A stretch of 64,000 nt of DNA from Paracoccus aurantiacus (GCF_007993065.1 NZ_VOPL01000005.1:62001-126000); one strand, 5' to 3'. Counted from the stretch's first letter, positions 26,752 through 35,591 are shown. Notes: generated by a model not told the origin, from the letters alone. Numbers and translations: made by a program.

Positions 26752-27220
26752 GTATGCCTTCAGGTCGGTGACGGGCAACGACCTGACCATGCTGTCGGGC
26801 TGGCTTAACCAGTTGCAGGTCAGCCGCTGGTGGCCCAATGGCGCCGATCAGATCGCCCATATCCGCGACCATATTGGCGATCCGTCGATCACCCCGCTGA
26901 TCGTCAGCCTGGGTGATGATCCCATCGCCTATGTCCAGCATTACAAGGCCCGCCGCTGGCCCGCGCCGCAATTCGGGCATCTGCCACATGACACGATTGC
27001 GCTGGATCTGTTCAGCGGGCCGATCGGGTTCGGGCATGGCGGGGAATGGCTGCGGCAGTTGGGCGATCAACTGCTGGAACAGGTCTCCATGCTGGCGATC
27101 GACCCGACGACCGACAACGTTGCTGCCGTGCGCGCCTATCGCAAGGCGGGCTTCGATGGTGACGTGATCCGGCCCGATGCCGACGGCAAGCCGGTGCTGG
27201 TCATGACGCGCCGACGATAA
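26744..27220 (+). CDS. GNAT N-acetyltransferase resembling aminoglycoside 6'-acetyltransferases
   Basis: A 158-residue acetyl-CoA-dependent acyltransferase. The early [16 protein letters not shown] stretch, the [17 protein letters not shown] strands and the late segment ([20 protein letters not shown]) resemble the Acetyltransf_8 group that contains AAC(6')-Ib and siderophore acyltransferases. ATG at 26744 lies inside the last codons of argD (8-base overlap), so it is translated with argD and ahead of argF. Location suggests a substrate related to arginine or polyamines, or a chance insertion; no resistance function is shown. It is shorter than AAC(6')-Ib by about 30 residues. Confidence 0.8.
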   Translation: MGEYAFRSVTGNDLTMLSGWLNQLQVSRWWPNGADQIAHIRDHIGDPSITPLIVSLGDDPIAYVQHYKARRWPAPQFGHLPHDTIALDLFSGPIGFGHGGEWLRQLGDQLLEQVSMLAIDPTTDNVAAVRAYRKAGFDGDVIRPDADGKPVLVMTRRR

Positions 27221-27320
27221 CTCGCTGACAGGTTATCGACGCATGCGCGTGGGGCCTCGACCTCTTGACCCCGCAAAGACTTATGGGCTTGCTGGCCCGA
27301 TCCAGCCGAAAGACAGACAG

Positions 27321-28247
27321 ATGAACCATTTCCTCGACATTCATACCACCGACAAGAATGATCTGCGGTCGATCATCGACAATGCGCGCGTCATGAAGGA
27401 TGCGCGGAACGGTCGCCCCAAGGGCACGCGGGACGACGAACAGCCGCTGGCAGGCCGCATGGTCGCGCTGATCTTCGAAAAGCCCTCGACCCGGACGCGT
27501 GTCAGCTTTGATGTGGGCGTGCGCCAGATGGGCGGCGAGACGATGGTGCTGTCAGGCAAGGAAATGCAGCTTGGTCACGGTGAAACCATCGCCGATACCG
27601 CCCGCGTGCTGTCGCGCTATGTCGATCTCATCATGATCCGCACATTCGAGGAGGCGACCCTGCACGAAATGGCCGAACACGCCACCGTTCCGGTCATCAA
27701 CGGGCTGACCAACCGCACACATCCCTGCCAGATCATGGCCGATGTTCTGACTTATGAGGAACATCGCGGTCCCATCGCCGGCAAGAAGGTGGTTTGGTCC
27801 GGGGACGGCAACAACGTCTGCGCCAGCTTCCTGCACGCTGCCGGTCAGTTCGGCTTCGATTTCACGTTTACCGGCCCGATGCCGCTGGACCCCGAACCCG
27901 AATGGATCGGCTTTGCGCGCGCCCAGGGGGTCCGCGCTCAGATCGAACGTGATCCTCACAAGGCCGTCGAGGGCGCGGATCTGGTCGTCACCGACACCTG
28001 GGTCAGCATGCATGACCCGGAATCGGCCAAGGAACGCCGGCACAACCAGCTTCGCGGATATCAGGTGAACGAGGATCTGATGTCGAAGGCAAAGCCGGAT
28101 GCGCTGTTCATGCATTGCCTGCCCGCCCATCGCAATGACGAGGCGACAAGCGCCATCATGGACGGCCCGCATTCGGTCATCTTCGACGAGGCCGAGAATC
28201 GCCTTCACGCCCAGAAGGCGATCATGCGCTGGTGCCTGGGTGTCTGA
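27321..28247 (+). CDS. argF: ornithine carbamoyltransferase
   Basis: Makes citrulline from ornithine and carbamoyl phosphate. The 308-residue protein carries the carbamoyl-phosphate motif STRTR at residues 56-60, the GHGE...DTARVLSRY segment, NRTHPCQ, and the ornithine-binding HCLPAHR near the C-terminus. ATG at 27321 gives the family N-terminus MNHFLDI; the frame is open for 26 codons upstream without a better start. A 100-base gap follows the GNAT gene. The stop lies four bases from the convergent DsbD-like gene. Confidence 0.95.
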   Translation: MNHFLDIHTTDKNDLRSIIDNARVMKDARNGRPKGTRDDEQPLAGRMVALIFEKPSTRTRVSFDVGVRQMGGETMVLSGKEMQLGHGETIADTARVLSRYVDLIMIRTFEEATLHEMAEHATVPVINGLTNRTHPCQIMADVLTYEEHRGPIAGKKVVWSGDGNNVCASFLHAAGQFGFDFTFTGPMPLDPEPEWIGFARAQGVRAQIERDPHKAVEGADLVVTDTWVSMHDPESAKERRHNQLRGYQVNEDLMSKAKPDALFMHCLPAHRNDEATSAIMDGPHSVIFDEAENRLHAQKAIMRWCLGV

Positions 28248-28251
28248 CGCG

Positions 28252-29025
28252 TCAGCCGGTGGTGCAGCCGCGATATTCGGCCGCGCCATCCTTGCCGAGA
28301 ACGGTCAGCACAACCGCATCAGGATCGAGTGCGAAGGGCTTGCCTTCCGGGGTGACAAAATCGGCCGTCGCTTCGGTGCCGTCGGCGGAAATCTCGGGCG
28401 CGGAAACCCAGATTTTCGGGTCGGCACTGTGTTCGATCGCCACATCCGCGCCCGGTTCGGGCAGCGAAAGGGTGACGGTCATGCCGTCCTCGATCTCTCC
28501 GATCTCGCAGGCGGGCTTCTGCGTCGAAAGCGCAGGAACAAGCTTCATCGCGGCCTCGATCTGGGGATCGCGGGCTGTGCCCGCCGCATCCGCCACAAGG
28601 TCGATACTGGCAGGCACGCACACCTTTTCGCACAGGCCGAAGCTGATATGCGCCGACAACCCGACCGGCTTCTGCGCATCGCGCGGCGCGATAGTGAACG
28701 GTAATACCAGACGGTCGTGATAGCCAAGCGTGCGCATGCCGTCCGACAGGAACACTTCGGGCGCAGGCCAATGAAACACGACATCGCCCATATTGCTGCC
28801 CTGCCAATCGAATTCCGGCGGCAATCCTGCATCGCCGGGGCTGCGCCAATAGGTTTTCCAGCCCGGTTCCAGAACGAGTTCCAGCGCTGCCACCCGGCCG
28901 CCATTCTGATCGGTCCAGCCGGGCAGGAAACGTGCCGAACGAAGGCCCTCGGGAAGCGGTTGTGCAAGGGCGGGAAGGGCAGGGAGGATAATGCCGAAAA
29001 TGGCGGCGCGAAGAAGCTGTTTCAT
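28252..29025 (-). CDS. secreted DsbD alpha-domain-like protein
   Basis: A 257-residue protein with a signal peptide (ending near LPALA) and one domain resembling the N-terminal periplasmic domain of DsbD/ScsB (the DsbC-named Pfam family): GWKTYWRSPGDAGLPPEFDW near residues 55-75 and a CxxxC pair in FGLCEKVCVPA. The membrane and thioredoxin domains of full DsbD are absent, so it is a stand-alone module. It might pass or receive reducing equivalents in the periplasm, perhaps for copper or cytochrome maturation, with a separate CcdA-like protein. No such gene is nearby. It is convergent with argF at four bases. Confidence 0.75.
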   Translation of the reverse strand: MKQLLRAAIFGIILPALPALAQPLPEGLRSARFLPGWTDQNGGRVAALELVLEPGWKTYWRSPGDAGLPPEFDWQGSNMGDVVFHWPAPEVFLSDGMRTLGYHDRLVLPFTIAPRDAQKPVGLSAHISFGLCEKVCVPASIDLVADAAGTARDPQIEAAMKLVPALSTQKPACEIGEIEDGMTVTLSLPEPGADVAIEHSADPKIWVSAPEISADGTEATADFVTPEGKPFALDPDAVVLTVLGKDGAAEYRGCTTG

Positions 29026-29139
29026 GGCGCGACGCTAGCCTGAACGGCAGGCCGTCTGAAATCACCTTTTCGATATGGATTCCGACGAACCCTTGCCGAA
29101 TGCCCGCACAATGCCGATCCTTTAGGAAGGAGGGACGCG

Positions 29140-29703
29140 ATGCAACATGACAGCGATCTGACCGGAAAGATACTGATTGCCATGCCCGAAATGGGCGATC
29201 CGCGTTTCCAGCGATCTGTCGTGCTGGTCTGCGCGCATTCTGACGAGGGTGCGATGGGAATTGTCCTGAACCAGCCGATGCAGGGCATGGGCATCCCGGA
29301 ACTGCTGGACATGCTTGGCATCGAGCCGGCGGATGGCGCGCTTGAATTGCCGGTTCGGGTCGGCGGCCCGGTCGAGCCGGTGCGCGGCTTTGTTTTGCAT
29401 CCGCAACAGGGCGCGCTGGAGGATGGGTCGATGGATGTCGGCAACGGTCTGGCGCTTACGACCACCCGCGACATTCTGGTCGAACTTGCCGAAGGGCGCG
29501 GGCCCAGTCAGGCGATGCTCGCGCTCGGCTATTCCGGCTGGGGGCCGGGTCAGCTTGATGACGAACTGCGTGCGAATGGCTGGCTGACCGCCAATATGGA
29601 CCCGGATTATGCCTTTGGCGATCCTGCCGAAGCCTGGATGCGCGCCCTGCAATCCCTGGGCGTCGATCCCCTGTCGTTGTCCGGCGCAGCAGGGCGGGCC
29701 TGA
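29140..29703 (+). CDS. YqgE/AlgH family protein (UPF0301)
   Basis: Conserved 187-residue protein of unknown molecular function, implicated genetically in alginate regulation in Pseudomonas. The family landmarks are present: LTGKILIAMPEMGDPRF, VVLVCAHSDEGAMGIVLNQPM, GGPVEP and the ALGYSGWGPGQLDDEL stretch. A very strong ribosome-binding site (GGAAGGAGG at 29126-29134) precedes ATG 29140. It is a single plus-strand gene between the minus-strand DsbD-like and tsaC/sua5 genes. Confidence 0.9.
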   Translation: MQHDSDLTGKILIAMPEMGDPRFQRSVVLVCAHSDEGAMGIVLNQPMQGMGIPELLDMLGIEPADGALELPVRVGGPVEPVRGFVLHPQQGALEDGSMDVGNGLALTTTRDILVELAEGRGPSQAMLALGYSGWGPGQLDDELRANGWLTANMDPDYAFGDPAEAWMRALQSLGVDPLSLSGAAGRA

Positions 29704-29785
29704 TCTGCGCAAATCAGAAGCGCGTGCGATGTTTCGGCGGGCCTGTCTGCTGACAAGCGCGGACAGTGTGCAGTCCCGGAACCGC

Positions 29786-30739
29786 TCAGCGCGGCGCGGC
29801 GGCCCTGCGCAGGCGGTCATTGATGGCGCGGCCCATACCGTGATCGGGAATTGGTGCGATGGCGATGGGCCGCCCCGTCGCATCGGCGATGTGCAGCACG
29901 TCGAACAGACGGGCCGCAGCCTCGACCAGATCGCCCGATTCCGACAGGGTCGCCTCGCCGCTGACAGCGCCGAAGCCGATCAGAAATTCGTCGGGCGATG
30001 CGGTTCTGGCGTTCAGGCGCAGGTTCGCGCGCGGCGCATAGTGGCTTGACAGCATTCCCGGCGCGGCGGGCCGTTCCGCATCGACATTGGCCGCAGGCAT
30101 TGCCAGCCGCTGGCCAAGGCAGTTGGAAATCGCCTCGGCCGGGATGCCGCCGGGGCGCAGCAATGTCGGCAGGCCGCCCTGCCATCCGATGATGGTCGAT
30201 TCGACGCCGACCGGCGACGGTCCGGCATCCAGAACAGCCGCCAGTTTTCCGTCCAGCCCGGCCAGAACATGCGCGGCGGTGGTCGGGCTGATTCGCCCTG
30301 ACGGATTTGCCGATGGGGCCGCGACCACGCCGCCAAAGGCGTGCAGCAGATCCTGCGCGACCTGATGGGCGGGGACCCTGATCGCGACGGTGCCAAGTCC
30401 CGCAGTAACAAGCGACGCAATCCCGGCACCCTCTCGCAGTGGCACGACCAGCGTCAGCGCGCCTGGCCAGAATGCCTCGGCAAGGCGCTTTGCCTGCCCA
30501 TCAATCACACCGATCTGTGCCGCAGTTTCCAGATCAGGCGCGTGGACGATCAGCGGGTTGAAACTGGGGCGCGATTTCGCGTCATAGATCCCCGCGACGG
30601 CGGTCGGATTTCGTGCGTCGGCGGCAAGCCCGTAAACCGTCTCGGTCGGGATCGCGACCAGCTTTCCCTGCGCCAGCATCATGGCAGCATAGGCAATATG
30701 CTCCGAGTCCGGTGTGAGTAGGCGGGTTTTGGCTGGCAT
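29786..30739 (-). CDS. threonylcarbamoyl-AMP synthase (Sua5/YwlC type)
   Basis: Makes threonylcarbamoyl-AMP for the t6A37 modification of ANN-decoding tRNAs. The 317-residue protein has the YrdC domain in the N-terminal 205 residues (GKLVAIPTETVYGLAADA, the KSRPSFNPLIVH segment, APSANPSGRISPT) and the Sua5 C-terminal domain (from about 220, including PGMLSSHYAPR). This is the longer Sua5 architecture, not the short TsaC. ATG at 30739 gives a normal N-terminus; the frame is open 45 codons further but into the intergenic palindromes. Confidence 0.92.
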   Translation of the reverse strand: MPAKTRLLTPDSEHIAYAAMMLAQGKLVAIPTETVYGLAADARNPTAVAGIYDAKSRPSFNPLIVHAPDLETAAQIGVIDGQAKRLAEAFWPGALTLVVPLREGAGIASLVTAGLGTVAIRVPAHQVAQDLLHAFGGVVAAPSANPSGRISPTTAAHVLAGLDGKLAAVLDAGPSPVGVESTIIGWQGGLPTLLRPGGIPAEAISNCLGQRLAMPAANVDAERPAAPGMLSSHYAPRANLRLNARTASPDEFLIGFGAVSGEATLSESGDLVEAAARLFDVLHIADATGRPIAIAPIPDHGMGRAINDRLRRAAAPR

Positions 30740-30760
30740 GGCGAGAGACGGGTTTGTTAC

Positions 30761-30829
30761 GCAAGGTTTTTTCAGGGACGGGTTGCCGCAAGGCATATGC
30801 CTAGTAAGCTGGCAGAAACGTAACCTTGC
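30761..30829. promoter_or_regulatory. candidate operator region between sua5 and acyl-CoA dehydrogenase genes
   Basis: This divergent stretch holds a perfect 12-base palindrome (30791-30802, AGGCATATGCCT) flanked symmetrically by an 8-base inverted pair, GCAAGGTT at 30761-30768 and AACCTTGC at 30822-30829. The nested symmetry suggests a regulator-binding region for the acyl-CoA dehydrogenase gene, but no regulator is adjacent. Confidence 0.35.
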
Positions 30830-30883
30830 ATAGCCGTCGCGCCCCCATCCGGCAAGCGGATCGGGAAAGCACAAGGAACACCG

Positions 30884-32572
30884 ATGACTTACCGCGCCCC
30901 CGTCGATCAGATCCGTTTCATCCTCGCGAATATTGTCCCCTTCGATGCCGTCGCCGGGACGGAAACATTCGCAGAGGCGTCGACCGACATGGTCGATGCG
31001 ATCCTGGGTGAGGCCGGGCGCATGGCATCAGAGGTTCTGGCGCCGCTGAACGAATCGGGCGATCAGACCCCGGCGCGGCTGGAGAATGGCGTTCTGCGGT
31101 CGTCGCCGGGCTATGAGAAGGGCTTTCAGGCCATTGCAGAGGGCGGCTGGATCGGGCTTTCGGCGGCCCCCGATTTCGGCGGCGCCGGGCTTCCGCAGGC
31201 GGTGAACATGGCCGTGGCAGAATTCATGGCCGGCGCCTGCCTTGCGCTTCAGTTGAACCCGCTGCTGACGCAAGGCCAGATCGAGGCACTGGAACACCAC
31301 GCCGATGACGAGATGAAGGCCCTTTACCTGCCCAAGCTGATCTCGGGTGAGTGGAGCGGAACCATGAACCTGACCGAGCCGGGTGCCGGTTCGGACGTGG
31401 GCGCGCTGAAGACGAAGGCAGAACCTAACGGCGACGGCAGCTATGCGATCACCGGGCAGAAGATCTTCATCACCTGGGGCGATTGCGATCTGACCGAAAA
31501 CGTGTGCCACGCCGTGCTGGCGCGGCTGCCCGACGGACCCAAAGGCACAAAGGGGATCAGCCTGTTCATGGTGCCGAAATACCTGCCTGACGCGGATGGC
31601 AAGCCCGGCACGGCGAACAGCCTGAAGGTCGTCTCGCTTGAGCATAAGATGGGTATTCACGGCAGCCCGACCTGCGTGATGAGCTATGAAGGTGCGACCG
31701 GCTGGCTGATCGGCCAGGAACATGGTGGCATGGCCGCGATGTTCACGATGATGAATGCAGCCCGGCTCGGCGTCGGTGTGCAGGGCGTCGGCGTGGCCGA
31801 GGCGGCGCTTCAGAAAGCGGTCGCCTATGCTGCCGAGCGCGAGCAGTTCGGCCCGATCATTCGCCATGCCGATGTGCGCCGGATGCTTGCCACGTCCCGC
31901 GCCGAGGTCTTTGCCGCGCGTGCGATCTGCCTGGCCTGCGCGACCGCCCTTGATCTGGCCGAGGCGACCGGCGACGAGGACTGGGGCGCACGCGCCGCGC
32001 TTCTGACGCCGATAGCGAAGACTTACGGCACGGATGTGGGCTGTCGCGTCGCCGATACCGCCGTGCAGGTTCACGGCGGAATGGGCTATATCGAGGAAAC
32101 CGGGGCGTCGCAGTATCTGAGGGATGTGCGCATCACGCCGATTTACGAAGGCACGAACGGCATTCAGGCGATGGACCTTGTCGGGCGCAAGATGATGGAT
32201 GGCGGCGCGGCAGCACAGGCGCTTCTGGACGAAATCCAGGACGAGGCGCGCAAGATCAGCGCGGCGATCCCGAACTGTTCCGAAGCTGTCTGGACAGCCG
32301 CGCAAACCCTTTCCGAATCGACCGCGAAGTTAGCGGAAATGGACATGCAGGATCGTTTCGCCGGCGCGGTTCCGTATCTCTCGGCCTTCGCGCGGGTGCT
32401 TGGTGCCTATTACCATCTCCGCGCCGCAGATGCGGGCGGCGAGGACGAGAAGGCTCTGTGCCGGATATTCATTCACCGCATTCTGCCGCGCAATGCCGCC
32501 GATCTGGCAGAGCTGGAAGCTGGCGTCGAAGACCTGAACATGCTGAGCGATGGGGCGCTTGGCCTTGCCTGA
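30884..32572 (+). CDS. acyl-CoA dehydrogenase, DmdC-like subgroup
   Basis: FAD-dependent oxidation of an acyl-CoA to its 2-enoyl form, passing electrons to ETF and then to the ETF-ubiquinone oxidoreductase encoded at 37426. The 562-residue size and the MTYRAPVDQIRFIL N-terminus mark the long group that has extra N- and C-terminal domains and includes the methylmercaptopropionyl-CoA dehydrogenase DmdC. Seen: LTEPGAGSDVGALKTKA, the KIFITWGD flavin segment, EREQFGPII, QVHGGMGYIEE and the catalytic Glu at residue 422 (IYEGTNGIQ). The actual acyl substrate is open. It overlaps the downstream hydrolase gene by 23 bases. Confidence 0.88.
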   Translation: MTYRAPVDQIRFILANIVPFDAVAGTETFAEASTDMVDAILGEAGRMASEVLAPLNESGDQTPARLENGVLRSSPGYEKGFQAIAEGGWIGLSAAPDFGGAGLPQAVNMAVAEFMAGACLALQLNPLLTQGQIEALEHHADDEMKALYLPKLISGEWSGTMNLTEPGAGSDVGALKTKAEPNGDGSYAITGQKIFITWGDCDLTENVCHAVLARLPDGPKGTKGISLFMVPKYLPDADGKPGTANSLKVVSLEHKMGIHGSPTCVMSYEGATGWLIGQEHGGMAAMFTMMNAARLGVGVQGVGVAEAALQKAVAYAAEREQFGPIIRHADVRRMLATSRAEVFAARAICLACATALDLAEATGDEDWGARAALLTPIAKTYGTDVGCRVADTAVQVHGGMGYIEETGASQYLRDVRITPIYEGTNGIQAMDLVGRKMMDGGAAAQALLDEIQDEARKISAAIPNCSEAVWTAAQTLSESTAKLAEMDMQDRFAGAVPYLSAFARVLGAYYHLRAADAGGEDEKALCRIFIHRILPRNAADLAELEAGVEDLNMLSDGALGLA

Positions 32573-33614
32573 CGGCACGCCCCCCGGCATCCGCCATCCC
32601 TGGGTCGATGCCCCGGCGCCTGGAAACGCGACCGAGATCGCGCCGGGCGTCTTGTGGATGCGGCTGCCGCTGCCGATGAAGCTCGATCACGTCAATGTCT
32701 ACGCGCTGGATGACGGCGATGCATGGACGCTGATCGACACAGGCTTCGACAGCGGCAAGGGGCGTGCGATCTGGCAGATGCTTCTGGACGGCCCGCTTGG
32801 CGGTAAACCCGTCAGGCGCGTGATCGCGACCCATCATCATCCCGATCATCTGGGTCTTGCGGGCTGGTTCATGGAACGCGGGGCCGAATTCTGGACGACG
32901 CGTACGGCATGGCTGACAGCCCGGATGCTGGTGCTGGATTTTCAGCCTGCGCCGGTCCCCGAAGCCATTGCCTTCTGGCGCGCGGCGGGGATGCCGGCCG
33001 ACCTGCTGGCTGCGCGCGCGACCGAACGGCCTTTCAACTTTGCGGATATGGTGCATCCGTTTCCGCCGGGCTTCACCCGCCTGACGGAAGGGCAGATCGT
33101 CGATATCGGCGGGCGGCGATGGCTGGTCGCGATGGGCAATGGCCACGCACCCGAGCATGCGACATTCTGGTCGCTCGACGACGATCTGGTGATCGGGGGC
33201 GACCAGTTGCTGCCCGGCATTTCACCCAATCTGGGCGTCTATCCGACAGAGCCGGGTGCCGATCCGGTCGGTGAATGGCTGGAAAGCTGCGCGCGTTTCG
33301 CCGACATGGCCGAAGATCGCCACCTTGTTCTGCCGGGACACAAGCTTCCCTTCACAGGTCTGCCCCTGCGGCTGAGCCAGATGAACGAGAATCACCTCTC
33401 GGCGCTTGGCCGGATGGAGGAGCTGCTGAAACAGGCGCCGCAAACCGCAGTCGGGTGTTTCCCGGCGCTGTTCCGGCGCCCGATCGGCCCCGGAGAATTC
33501 GGATTGGCTTTGGTCGAGGCCGTGGCGCATCTGAATTACCTCTCGATTCGCGGGCGGATCGTGCCGGCGGGCGTCGATCCCGATGGTGGCCACTTGTGGC
33601 GAAGCGCCGGGTGA
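32550..33614 (+). CDS. metallo-beta-lactamase-fold hydrolase
   Basis: A 354-residue binuclear-zinc hydrolase. The metal motif HxHxDH is His95, His97, Asp99, His100; later ligands are probably His in MGNGHAPEH, the Asp in VIGGDQLL and His in LPGHKLP. The length and the C-terminal winged-helix-like tail resemble the LACTB2/glyoxalase-II-like group that acts on thioesters or nucleic acid. It begins inside the last codons of the acyl-CoA dehydrogenase gene, suggesting a linked CoA-thioester pathway. Substrate unknown. Confidence 0.85.
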   Translation: MGRLALPDGTPPGIRHPWVDAPAPGNATEIAPGVLWMRLPLPMKLDHVNVYALDDGDAWTLIDTGFDSGKGRAIWQMLLDGPLGGKPVRRVIATHHHPDHLGLAGWFMERGAEFWTTRTAWLTARMLVLDFQPAPVPEAIAFWRAAGMPADLLAARATERPFNFADMVHPFPPGFTRLTEGQIVDIGGRRWLVAMGNGHAPEHATFWSLDDDLVIGGDQLLPGISPNLGVYPTEPGADPVGEWLESCARFADMAEDRHLVLPGHKLPFTGLPLRLSQMNENHLSALGRMEELLKQAPQTAVGCFPALFRRPIGPGEFGLALVEAVAHLNYLSIRGRIVPAGVDPDGGHLWRSAG

Positions 33615-33671
33615 CAGCGCCCTGCCAATCGGATATGCAAGTCGGAAACGAACCGTTCCGAGGGACAGGCG

Positions 33672-33863
33672 ATGGCCGAACAGAAAACAACCGATCACCC
33701 GCATGTTGCGACCGAGCACGCCCACGCCACCGGCGAACACGTGCATGGAAGCATGGATGTCCGGGACCATGAAAAGACCTTTGCCGGTTTCGTGCGCCTC
33801 GCAACCTGGGTGTGCATCCTGTCAGGCGCGGTTCTGATCTTCATGGCGCTGACGAATTCCTGA
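33672..33863 (+). CDS. aa3-type cytochrome c oxidase subunit IV
   Basis: A 63-residue protein with a His-rich N-terminus and one membrane helix (about residues 40-61, FVRLATWVCILSGAVLIFMAL), preceded by the DVRDHEKTFAGF segment typical of the small subunit IV known from the Paracoccus aa3 oxidase. In Paracoccus it co-purifies with the oxidase but is dispensable. The main oxidase genes are not in the window. The stop overlaps the next start (TGATG), coupling it to a lipoprotein gene. Confidence 0.88.
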   Translation: MAEQKTTDHPHVATEHAHATGEHVHGSMDVRDHEKTFAGFVRLATWVCILSGAVLIFMALTNS

Positions 33864-34498
33864 TGCTGCGCCGTATCCTGATTGCGCTGGCGCTGCCGCT
33901 GTTTCTTGCGGCCTGCGGCGCCGATAACAAATGGGCCAGTGACGAGGCGGTCCGCGCCGCGCGCTATACCTCGAACGAGCAGCCGTCGATCTCGCTGATG
34001 ACAGTCATCGGTATTCCGCGCGGCGAAGGCGGACATTCTGCGCTTCTGATCAACGGCAGCCAGCAGATCATCTTCGATCCTGCCGGCAGCTTCGAACATC
34101 CGCGCGCGCCAGAACGGCATGACGTCCTGTATGGCATCACCCCGCAGATGCGGAACGTCTATATCGACTATCACGCGCGCGATCTGCCGGGAGAGCGGTA
34201 TTACGTTACTGTCGACACCGTGCCTGTTACGCGGGCGGTCGCAGATGCAGCGATACGCGCGGCCGAGGCGAATGGCCCTGCCAATAAGGCATTCTGCGCG
34301 AACGCGACGACGGCGGTTCTGCGGCAGGTTCCCGGTTTTCAGGGTGCGCCGGGCGGGTTCAGCCCGATACGGATGCGAAGCTGGTTCCTGACCCTTCCGG
34401 GCGTGCAATCAACCGAGTATCGGGACAACGATCCCCGATTGGTGCATGGCGACCTTCTGCGGATGAAGGACGGCACGATACACGCCTATGACAGATAA
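33863..34498 (+). CDS. conserved lipoprotein with possible papain-like fold
   Basis: A 211-residue protein with a lipoprotein signal (lipobox LAAC, Cys18). I do not recognise a named family. It has a histidine in GEGGHSALLING (His58), an FDPAGSFEHP stretch, and a cysteine in NKAFCANAT (Cys145). A His-then-Cys order with GHxAL and FDP strands is reminiscent of permuted NlpC/P60 or DUF4105-like thiol enzymes, but this is speculation. ATG at 33863 shares a base with the oxidase subunit IV stop (TGATG), so it may act in oxidase assembly or simply ride on that transcript. It ends 13 bases inside the convergent azlD gene. Confidence 0.65.
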   Translation: MLRRILIALALPLFLAACGADNKWASDEAVRAARYTSNEQPSISLMTVIGIPRGEGGHSALLINGSQQIIFDPAGSFEHPRAPERHDVLYGITPQMRNVYIDYHARDLPGERYYVTVDTVPVTRAVADAAIRAAEANGPANKAFCANATTAVLRQVPGFQGAPGGFSPIRMRSWFLTLPGVQSTEYRDNDPRLVHGDLLRMKDGTIHAYDR

Positions 34499-34812
34499 AG
34501 CCCGATAAGCAGCGTGGCCGCCCCCGCAAGGATGGCGGCCAGCGTGTTTCGCGTGGCAGTTCCGGCAACCACCGTTGCGGCCGCTGCCGCCAGCCGCGCC
34601 GGATCGGGTTGCCCGTGGGTGGCCGCGGGCCACAGCACCAGTGGCGCGGCAAGTGCGGGCAGCACGGCTACGGCGGTATAGCGCAGCATCCGCAGGAACC
34701 ATTCCGGCATCTGGCGATTGCCGATCGCGCCCAGGAAGCTGTAGCGAAGCAGGAATGTCCCCAGCCCCAGCACGATGATCGTGAACCAGATTTCCGCACT
34801 GCTGTAAGTCAT
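34486..34812 (-). CDS. azlD: AzlD family branched-chain amino-acid exporter subunit
   Basis: A 108-residue protein with about four hydrophobic segments (EIWFTIIVLGLGTFLLRYSFLG at the start), matching AzlD, the small partner of AzlC. The pair exports branched-chain amino acids (YgaZH in E. coli). ATG at 34812 overlaps the azlC stop (ATGA), so the two are translated together. Its end overlaps the convergent lipoprotein gene by 13 bases. Confidence 0.87.
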   Translation of the reverse strand: MTYSSAEIWFTIIVLGLGTFLLRYSFLGAIGNRQMPEWFLRMLRYTAVAVLPALAAPLVLWPAATHGQPDPARLAAAAATVVAGTATRNTLAAILAGAATLLIGLYLS

Positions 34813-35591
34813 GCCCGGCCTCCGTGTCTGCGCACGATCCATGTCTCGGTTGCCGCACCGGTCAGCATGGCAAGGACAGCCGCGATCATCGGCCCGACGC
34901 CGGCAGGCAATCCCGCAAGCAGCAGCGATACGATCACCGCAACCGTCGCCGCCGCTGCATGGGGAAGGCTGCGCAATGCGGGCGCGATCATGGCCAGAAA
35001 GGTGATCGGGACCGCGAAATCCAGCGGCACGCTTTCAGGGATCGCACGACCCACTGTTGCGCCAATGAAGGAAAACACCATCCACGCCCCGCACATCACC
35101 ACGGCGGCACCCGCGAAATAGCCAAGCCGCTGCGCAAAGCTCAGCTTCGGGGTGTTCTGGAAATAGTCGATGGACAGCGCATAGGTCTGGTCGATCAGTG
35201 AATAGGCAACGGCCGCGCGCGCGGGTTGCGATGCCCCGCCAAGCCACGGCACCAGTGAAGCGGAATACATCGCCATGCGCAGATTGACCGCAAGGGATGA
35301 GAGGATGACCAGCCATATCGGCGCGTGATCGCTCAGTAGCTGGACGGCCGTGAATTGCGAGGCCCCGGCCAGCACCAGAACGGTGAACCCCATCACCTGC
35401 GCCAGATCAAAGCCCGCCGCAGTCGCGACGACGCCGAACAGCATGCCGAAAGGCACCATGACCAGCAGGAAGGGCAGCGACTGCGTCGCGCCGTGGATCA
35501 TGCTCTGGAACGGCTTGCGGGACAGGGCGCGGGCGCGAGAGGCTTCCAGCGCGGCTGCCCTGCGCGACGGGGCATTCGGGGCTTTGGTCAT
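34809..35591 (-). CDS. azlC: AzlC family branched-chain amino-acid exporter subunit
   Basis: Large subunit (260 residues) of the AzlCD/YgaZH exporter. Typical N-terminal region: a hydrophilic basic tail, then GATQSLPFLLVMVPFGMLFGVVATAAGF and the GASQFTAVQLL motif. About seven hydrophobic segments, with the NLRMAMYSASLVPWL segment diagnostic of the family. It is upstream of azlD with an ATGA overlap. A 9-bp stem-loop lies 49 bases upstream (35640-35670) and belongs to the end of the previous minus-strand transcript. Confidence 0.9.
   Translation of the reverse strand: MTKAPNAPSRRAAALEASRARALSRKPFQSMIHGATQSLPFLLVMVPFGMLFGVVATAAGFDLAQVMGFTVLVLAGASQFTAVQLLSDHAPIWLVILSSLAVNLRMAMYSASLVPWLGGASQPARAAVAYSLIDQTYALSIDYFQNTPKLSFAQRLGYFAGAAVVMCGAWMVFSFIGATVGRAIPESVPLDFAVPITFLAMIAPALRSLPHAAAATVAVIVSLLLAGLPAGVGPMIAAVLAMLTGAATETWIVRRHGGRA

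Noticed and set aside
26744..27220. Calling the GNAT a true antibiotic-resistance gene
   Set aside because: Similarity to the AAC(6') group is only at superfamily level, the protein is shorter, and it lies in a biosynthetic operon.
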